A stretch of DNA of 23,280 nucleotides from an uncultured Clostridia bacterium (GTDB lineage: Bacteria > Bacillota > Clostridia > TANB77 > CAG-508): the NCBI GenBank assembly GCA_947625565.1, contig CANQOU010000005.1, forward strand, positions 1 to 23,280, given 5' to 3'. This document shows, piece by piece, positions 14,734 through 21,950 of the stretch. The notes beneath the pieces were generated by a model. It saw only the letters and a list, made by a program, of their open reading frames with translations. It was not told where the DNA came from and searched no databases. A program made the position numbers and the translations under genes. Within the stretch, counting starts at the first letter, position 1. Every line of letters starts with the position of its first letter.

Positions 14734-14762
14734 TTGACCATTTAATAAAGAAATGATATAAT
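14734..14762 (+). promoter_or_regulatory. Promoter of the DUF4163-like membrane protein gene
   Basis: TTGACC (14734-14739), 17-bp spacer, TATAAT (14757-14762). Divergent from the clpE promoter; the two -35 boxes lie in an inverted repeat (GTCAATAA at 14698-14705 and TTATTGAC at 14731-14738). Confidence 0.75.
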
Positions 14763-14822
14763 TTATTTATAAAAACTTTAAGAAAAATATAATTGATTTA
14801 CAAGAGAGGAAAAAATATAAAA

Positions 14823-15659
14823 ATGAACGTTATATTACCAAAGCAATATAGAGTTAGTAAAACCGATATAATTATATATACAGTAGCAATTGTTATATGT
14901 GTTGTAGCATTAACAGTTATAATAACTATGCAATTCTTAGGAGAGGGAATATTTCATACTAATAAGCTTCAAATAGCAACAGAGGAAGAATTACTTAGAT
15001 TAAGAACAGAATTTGATAATATGTTTTTAAATCAATTTATAGGAGAAGGGGAAAATATTTCCAAAAAAGATAACAGTAAAAATCTAGTATTTACAAATTA
15101 TGAAAATACAGATAATATTGAAGGCGATTACACATTAAATGTTCATATTCCAGAATTTAATATTCAAGATGAAAATTTAAATAAATTGAATGAAGAAATT
15201 ACAACAACATATAAAACGCAGGTTAGTAATATATTAACAACAAAAGGAAATCAAACAATATATTCTGTAGAATATGTTTCATATGTTGAAAACCAAGTTT
15301 TATCTTTAATTATTCGTTCAAATATAAAACAAGGAAATCAAGCACAACAATCTATTATACAAACATATAACTATGATTTAGAAAAGAGAAAACAAATTGA
15401 TTTAGAAGGAATGTTAGAAAAATTAAATTATGATAAAAATGAAGTGCAACAAAAGATTAAAGAAGAAATTATAAAAGAAGAAAAAAATTCGAAGAACTTG
15501 CAAGAATTAGGATATTCAATTTATGTAAGAGATAGTCAATCTGATATTTATAAAATAGAAAATTCAAAACAATTTTTTATGCGTAATGGAAAATTACATA
15601 TAATATATAGCTATGGAAATAATTCTTTAACTAGTGAAATGGATTTTGTAATATTATAA
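14823..15659 (+). CDS. Membrane-anchored DUF4163/DUF3298-like (RsiV-type) protein
   Basis: A 278-residue protein with a basic N-terminus, one membrane helix at about 15-38 (IIIYTVAIVICVVALTVIIT) and an outer domain. From about 110 on it follows the pattern of DUF4163 plus DUF3298 domains: YTLNVHIPEFNI, LNKLNEEI, then a strand series SVEYVSYVENQVLSLIIRSN, then QTYNYDLEKRKQIDLEGML, a helical stretch, and a closing strand GKLHIIYSYGNN. Such domains are found in the extracellular part of the anti-sigma factor RsiV and in the deacetylase PdaC, but no deacetylase or anti-sigma domain is present here, so the role is unknown (possibly envelope sensing). ATG 14823 follows GAGAGGA by 12 nt; a TTG at 14793 is less likely. 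It has its own promoter and terminator. Confidence 0.65.
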   Translation: MNVILPKQYRVSKTDIIIYTVAIVICVVALTVIITMQFLGEGIFHTNKLQIATEEELLRLRTEFDNMFLNQFIGEGENISKKDNSKNLVFTNYENTDNIEGDYTLNVHIPEFNIQDENLNKLNEEITTTYKTQVSNILTTKGNQTIYSVEYVSYVENQVLSLIIRSNIKQGNQAQQSIIQTYNYDLEKRKQIDLEGMLEKLNYDKNEVQQKIKEEIIKEEKNSKNLQELGYSIYVRDSQSDIYKIENSKQFFMRNGKLHIIYSYGNNSLTSEMDFVIL

Positions 15660-15660
15660 G

Positions 15661-15688
15661 AAAAAAGAAGCTTTATAGCTTCTTTTTT
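15661..15688 (+). terminator. Terminator of the DUF4163-like gene
   Basis: AAAAAAGAAGCT (15661-15672), TTAT loop, AGCTTCTTTTTT (15677-15688): a perfect 12-bp stem ending in T6. Confidence 0.9.
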
Positions 15689-15719
15689 CGTTGAAAATAA
15701 AAGGGGATAGTTTTTTAGG

Positions 15720-15743
15720 TAAATCAGTTTTCTTTCTGATTTA
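15720..15743. other. Small hairpin downstream of htrA
   Basis: TAAATCAG and CTGATTTA, an 8-bp stem with an 8-nt loop. It lies 60 bp past the htrA stop on the minus strand but has no T run, so its role as the htrA terminator is doubtful. I see nothing else in 15689-15803. Confidence 0.35.
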
Positions 15744-15803
15744 AGAATATAATATCAATGATTTTTGTCCATTGTGTGAACTAAAAGTGAATAATTTTCA
15801 AAA

Positions 15804-17066
15804 TTAAGGTTGTTCTCCTAACTTAATAGTAAATTCTTTTTCTTGACCATCACGATTTACTTTTATCTTCATTTCATCACCAATTTTATGAGAATTCTTT
15901 ATTTTATTTAAATCATCCATTTTAGTGATTTTTGTTCCATCTGCTTCAAAAATTATATCACCAGATTTTAATCCAGCCTTTTCAGCACTTGAAAAATCTT
16001 CAACAGATTTTATATATATACCATCACTAAGAGGTAAATTATAATTTTTTGCAAGAGCTTCAGTTAAATCAATACCAGTAATACCAATATATGGTCTCCT
16101 TACTTTGCTAAATTCAATAAGTTGTGAAGTAACATCAGTTGTAGAATTGATTGGAATAGCAAATCCCATACCTTCAATACCAGTACCTGCAACTTTCAAA
16201 GTATTTATTCCAATTACTTTTCCTTCGTGATTAACTAAAGCACCACCACTATTTCCAGAATTTATAGCGGCATCTGTTTGAATTAGTGTATATTTCTTTC
16301 CATCAGAATCTGTAACTTCACGATTAACAGCACTAACAATTCCACAAGTTACACTACTTTGCATACCAATTGGATTACCAACAGCCATTGCAAATTCACC
16401 AACTTTTATAGAGTCAGAATCAGCGAATTCAGCTTTTGATAAACCTGTTTTTTCAATTTTAATTACAGCTAAATCTGTCTGTTCGTCTTTTCCTACAATC
16501 TTTGCTTCATATTTTGTTTCATCATTAAATAAAGTAACTGTCAATTTTGTTGCTTCTGATACTTGATAATAAGAATTAGAGTTTTCAGAAGAATTTGCTA
16601 CAACATGGTTATTAGTTAAAATATAACCATCTTCACTAATGATTATTCCAGAGCCTGAAGCAGTAGCAGTAGAGGTAGAAGACCTACCAAACATTTCTAA
16701 AAGTGAATTATTTACAGTGTATTCAATTTGAATACCAACTATTGAAGGTAAGATTTTATTAGCTGCATAAACTGAAGTATCAGAATAATTATTTAAATCA
16801 ATTTGTGATACATAACCACTAGATTTTGAAGCATTGTCAGTACTTGTATTTTGTTGAATATTTGGTGTTGCATTAAAAATTTTAGAACGTATTGACGGAA
16901 CACCAAAACATGTACCTACTACAACGGCACAACCTAATGCACCACTGACAAAAGGTAAAATTACACTTTTCCCAAAACCTGATTTGATTTTTTTAGTATT
17001 ATATGAATTAGTAGTTGCTACTGTTTTGAAGTTAGCATTTTTGTTTTGACTTTCATTTTCTTCCAT
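15804..17066 (-). CDS. htrA: HtrA/DegP-family membrane-anchored serine protease
   Basis: A surface quality-control protease that removes misfolded exported proteins. The 420-residue protein has a cytoplasmic N-terminus, one membrane anchor at about 34-52, a Ser/Thr/Asn-rich linker (about 60-95), a trypsin-like domain with the triad H154 (TNNHVV), D198 (QTDLAV) and S273 (NSGNSGGAL), and one PDZ domain at about 325-415 (RPYIGITG, AGLKSGDIIFEADG). This single-TM, single-PDZ layout is the Gram-positive HtrA type. AGGAGGG lies 8 nt upstream of the ATG. Two TTTTCACA boxes lie on the coding strand just upstream of its -10 element, as in the CssRS-controlled htrA of Bacillus, which suggests secretion-stress control. 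It is monocistronic, divergent from the prepilin-like gene. Confidence 0.95.
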   Translation of the reverse strand: MEENESQNKNANFKTVATTNSYNTKKIKSGFGKSVILPFVSGALGCAVVVGTCFGVPSIRSKIFNATPNIQQNTSTDNASKSSGYVSQIDLNNYSDTSVYAANKILPSIVGIQIEYTVNNSLLEMFGRSSTSTATASGSGIIISEDGYILTNNHVVANSSENSNSYYQVSEATKLTVTLFNDETKYEAKIVGKDEQTDLAVIKIEKTGLSKAEFADSDSIKVGEFAMAVGNPIGMQSSVTCGIVSAVNREVTDSDGKKYTLIQTDAAINSGNSGGALVNHEGKVIGINTLKVAGTGIEGMGFAIPINSTTDVTSQLIEFSKVRRPYIGITGIDLTEALAKNYNLPLSDGIYIKSVEDFSSAEKAGLKSGDIIFEADGTKITKMDDLNKIKNSHKIGDEMKIKVNRDGQEKEFTIKLGEQP

Positions 17067-17113
17067 TGAAAATCCCTCCTAGTTTTATTTGATATTTATT
17101 TTATCATATCTAA

Positions 17114-17143
17114 ATTATAATTACAATACTATATCTATGTGAA
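17114..17143 (-). promoter_or_regulatory. Promoter of htrA
   Basis: On the minus strand TTCACA (17138-17143), 18-bp spacer, TATAAT (17114-17119). The poor -35 box, which is part of a TTTTCACA repeat, fits an activator-dependent promoter. Confidence 0.5.
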
Positions 17144-17156
17144 AATTTTGTGAAAA
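17138..17156 (-). promoter_or_regulatory. Two TTTTCACA direct repeats, candidate CssR-type site
   Basis: On the minus strand the octamer TTTTCACA occurs at 17149-17156 and again at 17138-17145, 11 bp apart, about one helical turn. From memory this octamer is the element described upstream of CssR-regulated htrA genes in Bacillus subtilis. Confidence 0.5.
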
Positions 17157-17183
17157 AAATGTAACAATTCGGAGCAATTTCTA

Positions 17184-17212
17184 TTGAAAAAAAATAAGTT
17201 TCCATATATAAT
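17184..17212 (+). promoter_or_regulatory. Promoter of the prepilin-like gene and rnhB
   Basis: TTGAAA (17184-17189), 17-bp spacer, TATAAT (17207-17212), 25 bp before the ATG at 17238. Confidence 0.7.
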
Positions 17213-17237
17213 AAATAAAAAAAGAGAGGGATGAAAA

Positions 17238-17786
17238 ATGATGCAAAATGTAAGAAGAAATAATAAAGGAATTACTTTACTTGTACTTGTAATAACCATT
17301 GTTATATTGTTAATTATAGTAGGAATAAGTATGAAATATGGAATGGATGCAATTACATATACAACCTTCCAAAATACAAAAACTAATATGCTACTTATTG
17401 AAGCAAAAGCAAAAGAATATGTAGAAAATGCTAACTATAAATTAGGTATAAGACCTCAAGAAGCAACGGAGGAAATGAGAGCAGCTGCAAAAGAAGAATT
17501 GAAAGGTACTTTATTAACAAATTTAGAAGTTCTTGGAACTAGAGTACAAGATATAGGCATTAGTGAAGAAGATGTATTAAAGGGGAATGTATATAAATTA
17601 ACAACAGAAGACTTAGAAAAAATGAGTATTAGAGGTGTAGAGTCAAATGACGAAAAAGGTTGGTACATTATTTTGTATAATATTGATAATATAACTGCTA
17701 AAATTTACTATACATATGGAGTTAAAGTTGGTAAAGAAATAAAATATGCATTAGATGATATTAGAGATGTTAATGTTAATGACTAA
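17238..17786 (+). CDS. Type IV prepilin-like protein with N-terminal cleavage/methylation motif
   Basis: A 182-residue protein beginning with a basic leader and a class III signal: RRNNK-G11 then ITLLVLVITIVILLIIVG, the processing site and long hydrophobic helix of type IV pilins and pseudopilins. The Glu normally at position 5 of the mature protein is Val16 here, as seen in some clostridial prepilin-like proteins. The rest is hydrophilic, with a helical stretch (about 36-80) and a mixed C-terminal part with GWYIILYNI and KIYYTYGVKVGKE. No pilus assembly ATPase or prepilin peptidase is in the window, so whether it is assembled into a pilus is open. The start has GAGAGGG upstream; a second ATG directly follows the first. 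rnhB begins 14 nt downstream. Confidence 0.75.
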   Translation: MMQNVRRNNKGITLLVLVITIVILLIIVGISMKYGMDAITYTTFQNTKTNMLLIEAKAKEYVENANYKLGIRPQEATEEMRAAAKEELKGTLLTNLEVLGTRVQDIGISEEDVLKGNVYKLTTEDLEKMSIRGVESNDEKGWYIILYNIDNITAKIYYTYGVKVGKEIKYALDDIRDVNVND

Positions 17787-17800
17787 AAAGAGGAATTTGT

Positions 17801-18433
17801 ATGAGGGAAACAGAAATAGAAAGATTAAAAAAACTTAAAGAAATGGAAGAAGAGCTACATTTAAAAGGCTTCAACAATATATGTGGAATAGACGAAGCAG
17901 GCAGAGGACCTCTAGCAGGGCCAGTAGTAATTGCTGGTGTTATTATGCCAAAAGAATCTTTTATAGAGGGAGTAAATGATTCTAAAAAGGTATCAGAAAA
18001 GAAAAGAGAAAAGCTTTATGATTTAATTATTGAAGAAGCTATTAGTTATTCAGTAGCAATAATCGGGCAAGATGTGATTGATGATATAAATATTTTAAAT
18101 GCAACTAAACAAGGAGTAACTGAAGTAGTAGAAAAATTAGACGTTAGACCAGATTTGATTTTAGTTGATGCATTAGAACATATAAATACAAAAGGAATAC
18201 CATATGAGGCAATTATAAAAGGAGATGCAAAATGTTATTCAATTTCAGCTGCTTCTATTATTGCTAAAGTAACAAGAGATAGAATTATGCGTGAATGGGA
18301 TGATGTATATCCGCAATATGGGTTTATAAAACATAAAGGATATGGAACTAAAATGCATATGGATGCCATACGCGAATATGGACTAACACCTTTGCATAGG
18401 AAAAGTTTTACTAAAAATTTAACAAAAATATAG
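17801..18433 (+). CDS. rnhB: Ribonuclease HII
   Basis: Cuts RNA of RNA-DNA hybrids, in particular at single ribonucleotides left in DNA, starting ribonucleotide excision repair. The 210-residue protein has a short helical N-terminal extension (1-25), then the hallmark GIDEAGRGPLAGPV with D31 and E32, NDSKKVSEKKRE (59-70), LVDALEH with D123, and KGDAKCYSISAASIIAKVTRDRIM with D142, matching the DEDD carboxylate set. HKGYGTKMH and LHRKSF near the end are also typical. Length is normal. AGAGG lies 8 nt before the ATG. It is transcribed with the prepilin-like gene, a pairing with no obvious functional logic. A strong hairpin overlaps the stop codon. Confidence 0.96.
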   Translation: MRETEIERLKKLKEMEEELHLKGFNNICGIDEAGRGPLAGPVVIAGVIMPKESFIEGVNDSKKVSEKKREKLYDLIIEEAISYSVAIIGQDVIDDINILNATKQGVTEVVEKLDVRPDLILVDALEHINTKGIPYEAIIKGDAKCYSISAASIIAKVTRDRIMREWDDVYPQYGFIKHKGYGTKMHMDAIREYGLTPLHRKSFTKNLTKI

Positions 18434-18459
18434 GCACTTAAATTTTTAAGTGCCTATAT
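18428..18459. terminator. Terminator between rnhB and the minus-strand 36-codon gene
   Basis: ATATAGGCACTTAAA (18428-18442) pairs with TTTAAGTGCCTATAT (18445-18459), a perfect 15-bp repeat. On the minus strand it is followed by TTTTTGTT, a good terminator for the small gene; on the plus strand there is no T run, so rnhB termination is less sure. The rnhB stop (18431-18433) lies inside the left arm. Confidence 0.75.
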
Positions 18460-18471
18460 GTAAAGATAAAA

Positions 18472-18582
18472 TCAATGATATTCATCTGGTATCAAGAAAA
18501 CAAAGATACTAGTTAAGGATAATATTGTGGTAACTAAGAGCAAGAACATAGCCATAGTAATCAAAATAATTTTCCGCATCAT
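18472..18582 (-). CDS. 36-aa single-helix membrane peptide, unknown function
   Basis: A short minus-strand gene encoding MMRKIILITMAMFLLLVTTI and on to LIPDEYH, 36 residues. The first four residues are basic or neutral, residues about 5-31 form one hydrophobic helix (with LSLTSIFVFLI), and the tail is PDEYH. It has a near-perfect AGGAGG site 8 nt before the ATG, a promoter match at 18617-18645 and a terminator hairpin 13 nt past its stop, so it is a complete small transcription unit although too short for most gene finders. It could be a small regulatory membrane protein, or a type I-like toxic peptide; no antisense RNA was recognised. A Met-Met start leaves either ATG (18582 or 18579) possible. 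Confidence 0.65.
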   Translation of the reverse strand: MMRKIILITMAMFLLLVTTILSLTSIFVFLIPDEYH

Positions 18583-18616
18583 AATTTTATCCTCCTAAGA
18601 ATTTTTTAGTAAATAT

Positions 18617-18645
18617 ATTATATCATATAAAATATTAAATAGCAA
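18617..18645 (-). promoter_or_regulatory. Promoter of the 36-codon minus-strand gene
   Basis: On the minus strand TTGCTA (18640-18645), 17-bp spacer, TATAAT (18617-18622). Its -35 box touches the ribosome binding site of the phosphorylase gene on the other strand. Confidence 0.55.
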
Positions 18646-18658
18646 AAGGAGAAATTAA

Positions 18659-19963
18659 ATGAATATTTTAAATATTATTGAGAAAAAGAGAGATAAAAAA
18701 ATACTTACAAAAGAAGAAATTGAATATTTTGTAAAGGGATATACAAATGGAGAAGTGGCTGATTATCAAGCAGCAGCACTAATTATGGCAATATTTTTAA
18801 ATGGTATGACAGACCAAGAAACTACAGATTTAACTCTAGCAATGGCTAATTCAGGAGATATACTAGATTTATCTACATTAGGAGGAATAATTGTGGATAA
18901 ACATTCTACTGGAGGAGTAGGAGACAAAGTATCTCTAATTTTATTACCAATTATTAGTTCTTTAGGTGTAAAAGTTGCAAAAATGTCAGGCAGAGGGCTT
19001 GGATTTACAGGTGGAACAATAGATAAATTAGAATCAATTCCAGGATACAAGACAGAAATTTCAGAAAAAGAATTTATGCAAAATGTTAAAGAAATAGGTA
19101 TTAGTATAATTTCACAAACTAAAAATTTAGCACCAGCAGATAAAAAAATTTATGCTCTACGAGATACTATTTCATGTGTAGAAAGTATACCTCTTATTGC
19201 ATCTAGTATTATGAGTAAAAAAATAGCAAGTGGAGCACAAAAAATAGTGCTAGATGTTACTGTTGGAAAAGGTGCGTTTATGAATAATATATCTGATGCA
19301 AGAAAATTAGCTAATACCATGATTGATATTGGAAAATTAGCTAATAGAGAAACTATTTGTGTTTTAACAGATATGGACGAACCATTAGGATATAATGTTG
19401 GTAATTTGTTAGAAGTAATAGAAGTAGTCAAATTCTTAAAGGGAGAAATGCCAGAAGATGTAAAACAAGTAGTATTAACCTTAGGAAGTTATATGATAAA
19501 ATTAGCTGGCAAAGGAGATAATTTAGAGGAAAATCAAAATAAAATGCTTGAAAATATAAAAAATGGAAAAGCATTAGAAAAATTTAAACAATTAGTAGAA
19601 AAACAAGGTGGAAAAAAATCTTCTATAGATAATATTGAGAATATGCCAATGGCAAGATTTATAGAACCAATTTATAGTTTAAAATCTGGATATATTTCTA
19701 AAATAAATGCGCTCGAAGTTGGAAAAATAGCATGTGAACTGGGTGCAGGTAGAGTAAAAAAAGAAGATAATATAGATTTTCAAGCAGGTATTATATTAAA
19801 TAAAAAGGTGTCAGATTATATAGAAAAAGGACAAGTTTTAGCATATATTTATACAAATAAATCAGAAGCAATAGAAAATGCAAAAAGCCAATATTTAAAT
19901 AATGTAGAAATTCAAAATGAAAAAATCGAAAACAATAAAACAATTTTGGAAATAATAAAATAG
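18659..19963 (+). CDS. pdp: Pyrimidine-nucleoside (thymidine) phosphorylase
   Basis: Splits uridine, thymidine or deoxyuridine with phosphate into base and (deoxy)ribose 1-phosphate for salvage. The 434-residue protein has the alpha helical N-domain (about 1-65), VDKHSTGGVGDKVSL (79-93) for phosphate binding, the family signature SGRGLGFTGGTIDKLES (near 109-125), the glycosyl-transferase core with ALRDT (166-170), and a C-terminal pyrimidine-phosphorylase domain with SGYISKINA and GAGR. Length fits the bacterial Pdp/DeoA family (about 433-440). AAAAGGAG lies 7 nt upstream of the ATG. An unrecognised gene begins 11 nt after its stop and shares the transcript. RpiB-type and phosphorylase genes both concern pentose metabolism but lie in separate units. 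Whether it prefers uridine or thymidine cannot be read from the sequence alone. Confidence 0.94.
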   Translation: MNILNIIEKKRDKKILTKEEIEYFVKGYTNGEVADYQAAALIMAIFLNGMTDQETTDLTLAMANSGDILDLSTLGGIIVDKHSTGGVGDKVSLILLPIISSLGVKVAKMSGRGLGFTGGTIDKLESIPGYKTEISEKEFMQNVKEIGISIISQTKNLAPADKKIYALRDTISCVESIPLIASSIMSKKIASGAQKIVLDVTVGKGAFMNNISDARKLANTMIDIGKLANRETICVLTDMDEPLGYNVGNLLEVIEVVKFLKGEMPEDVKQVVLTLGSYMIKLAGKGDNLEENQNKMLENIKNGKALEKFKQLVEKQGGKKSSIDNIENMPMARFIEPIYSLKSGYISKINALEVGKIACELGAGRVKKEDNIDFQAGIILNKKVSDYIEKGQVLAYIYTNKSEAIENAKSQYLNNVEIQNEKIENNKTILEIIK

Positions 19964-19974
19964 GGAGGACGATT

Positions 19975-20418
19975 ATGATGACAGATCTCACACAACAGAT
20001 GAAAGAGAAAATCGAAGAATTAAATAAAAAAGCAGGTAAGAAACTTACTATAGATGAATTGATAAAGTCAGGAGAGCTATCAAATTTAACCTATGAAATA
20101 TCTTGTAATAGAAAAGGAATAGATAAATATGTTTTAATGCATGTTACAGATTATAAACCAAAAGATGATAAAATAAGAACAGTAACCGAAAAAGGAATAA
20201 AAGTGAAAGAAGAAACGCCTTTTGGAGAAATTGAATATAGAAACAGAAGAAATACAACTCATTTTACAGTAAATAGCACTGTAACAAGCCATTTTTTTGG
20301 AAATTGGGACAATAAACGCTATGCAGTTATGTCACCGTTAAAAAATTGTTTAGATGAAGATAAGAATGAACTACGGTTCAATGAGAGTAGCAGATTTTTT
20401 TGTAAGGGGATCAGCTAA
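19975..20418 (+). CDS. Unknown protein, N-terminal part (frame broken at a T7 run)
   Basis: A 147-codon frame that I do not recognise as a named family. GGGAGG overlaps the stop codon of the phosphorylase gene 6 nt before the ATG, so the two are co-transcribed. Residues 1-50 are charged and helical (MTDLTQQMKEKIEELNKKAG), followed by a strand-rich region: YVLMHVTDY (52-60), then RNTTHFTVNSTVTSHFFGNW (92-111) and KRYAVMSPL. From TGT at 20401 the frame gives CKGIS and stops, but dropping one T from the T7 run at 20395-20401 continues it as RFFVRGSAKL into the next frame, giving a 651-residue protein. It is therefore probably the first 142 residues of one larger gene. The HVT and THF elements faintly recall ADP-ribosyltransferase-fold proteins; this is only an impression. 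Confidence 0.7.
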   Translation: MMTDLTQQMKEKIEELNKKAGKKLTIDELIKSGELSNLTYEISCNRKGIDKYVLMHVTDYKPKDDKIRTVTEKGIKVKEETPFGEIEYRNRRNTTHFTVNSTVTSHFFGNWDNKRYAVMSPLKNCLDEDKNELRFNESSRFFCKGIS

Positions 20419-21931
20419 ATTAAATAACAATGATTGGATTTTATGCCCTCAAGAAGAAGTAGAAATTATGAAAGAAGAAAATCCAGATGTAAATGTTATA
20501 GGATATGAAGGTGAAAATGTAATAAATTATACCAATAAATTTATGAAGTTATTTGGATATGAAACATTTACAATGGGTGAACATGGATATATTGATGGTG
20601 AATATTATTCACCAGAATCATATACTTTTAGATGGCTAGAAGAATATGAAAAAGACTTAATGAACAGAGGAATAGATGTAAATTTATTTGCTAATTTTCA
20701 TTGCGCTTCATGGGAATTGTTCATGGAAGCGGAATTAATAAATATAGATAAGACAAATGCGTTATATAAATTACTTAAAAATAAAGAACCAGAGATACCA
20801 ATTGATGAAGTATTAAAAATGAATTGTATGCCTAATATTTATTCTAGCAGTACACGATTTTGTGATTTACATTATAAAGGTGCAAAAGAACAAGCAATAG
20901 AACAAGGAATAGACTTTTCTAAGTATCAGAAACAATTAAGAGAAGAATTAATTCCATTAGGAATATCAGATTTACAATTCGAATCCCAAAATTTTGAAGG
21001 AAGTATGGAACAGGTGAACAAAAGAATACTAAGGAATATATCTATAGAAAAATTTTTGGGAATTGATATAACTGAACAATATGAAGAAGATATGGTTATT
21101 ACAAATATAAAGAGAATAAAAAGTATAAAAGAGAAAATGCAAAACGACAAATTATATGGAAATAATGAAGCAGAAAAAGCATTAGAATATGTTGTAGAAT
21201 TTTTAATACAGGATTTACACGAAAGAGGCGAACTGTATAAAGAACAAAAAGAAGAAGATGGAATAGATTGGACCAGCCATCAGCAGAAATTAGACAAAAT
21301 GTTATTACCACTAGGGCTAGATTGTAAATATTTTTCAGGAGACAAAAATATTAAACCTGAAGATATGTTGCAACAAATAAATAACAATGATATGATTAAA
21401 GATTTTATGGCTCAAAATGGAATACAAGAAGTAGATGGAGAGGATATTTTATCAAAATATGTAGGGATAAAGGAAAAAGTAAATGAAATAGAAATACAAA
21501 AAAACATAGAATTAGATCAAATAGGAAAAGATGCAACTGATACTGCATATGAAAGTTGTGTAAAAGTAAATGCAATATTAACAGAATACATAGCTAGGGA
21601 ATTAACGCCTCAACATAAAGAATATATGGAGAAAACAGGAAGAAACTGGGAACAATACTTATTAGAATTAAAACCAAGATTATCAGCAATTGGTATGACA
21701 ATCGAAGACTTTATGCAAGTACAAAATAAAAATAATTTAATAAGGAAAATGGACAAATTTATAGAAGACAGTGTACAACAAGGAGAACAAATATATGATA
21801 TAAATAAACTAATTGGAACATATCAAAGTATTGGAATTACAATGACTGAAGCAGATAAATCTTATGAGGTACTTAAAAAAAGTAATGAACGTGATATGGA
21901 AAATGAAAATCAACAAATTGAGGAACTATAA
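20354..21931 (+). CDS. Unknown protein, C-terminal part of the same frameshifted gene
   Basis: This frame is open from 20354 but has no ribosome binding site at any of its first ATGs; its true coding part most likely begins at GTA 20402 as the continuation of the upstream gene, adding 509 residues. I do not recognise a family. The first part (VRGSAKLNNNDWILCPQEEVE, then VNVIGYEGENVINYTNKFMK) is mixed alpha/beta; from about residue 180 of this frame it is long, charged and helical, very rich in Lys, Glu, Ile and Asn. Two segments look alike: SKYQKQLREELIPLGIS and SHQQKLDKMLLPLGLD, with a third weaker copy WEQYLLELKPRLSAIGMT, suggesting a repeated helical module roughly 120-150 residues apart. 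No signal peptide or membrane helix. It may be cytoplasmic; no function can be given. Confidence 0.75.
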   Translation: MKIRMNYGSMRVADFFVRGSAKLNNNDWILCPQEEVEIMKEENPDVNVIGYEGENVINYTNKFMKLFGYETFTMGEHGYIDGEYYSPESYTFRWLEEYEKDLMNRGIDVNLFANFHCASWELFMEAELINIDKTNALYKLLKNKEPEIPIDEVLKMNCMPNIYSSSTRFCDLHYKGAKEQAIEQGIDFSKYQKQLREELIPLGISDLQFESQNFEGSMEQVNKRILRNISIEKFLGIDITEQYEEDMVITNIKRIKSIKEKMQNDKLYGNNEAEKALEYVVEFLIQDLHERGELYKEQKEEDGIDWTSHQQKLDKMLLPLGLDCKYFSGDKNIKPEDMLQQINNNDMIKDFMAQNGIQEVDGEDILSKYVGIKEKVNEIEIQKNIELDQIGKDATDTAYESCVKVNAILTEYIARELTPQHKEYMEKTGRNWEQYLLELKPRLSAIGMTIEDFMQVQNKNNLIRKMDKFIEDSVQQGEQIYDINKLIGTYQSIGITMTEADKSYEVLKKSNERDMENENQQIEEL

Positions 21932-21950
21932 TAAAAGGAGATATTCTTAA

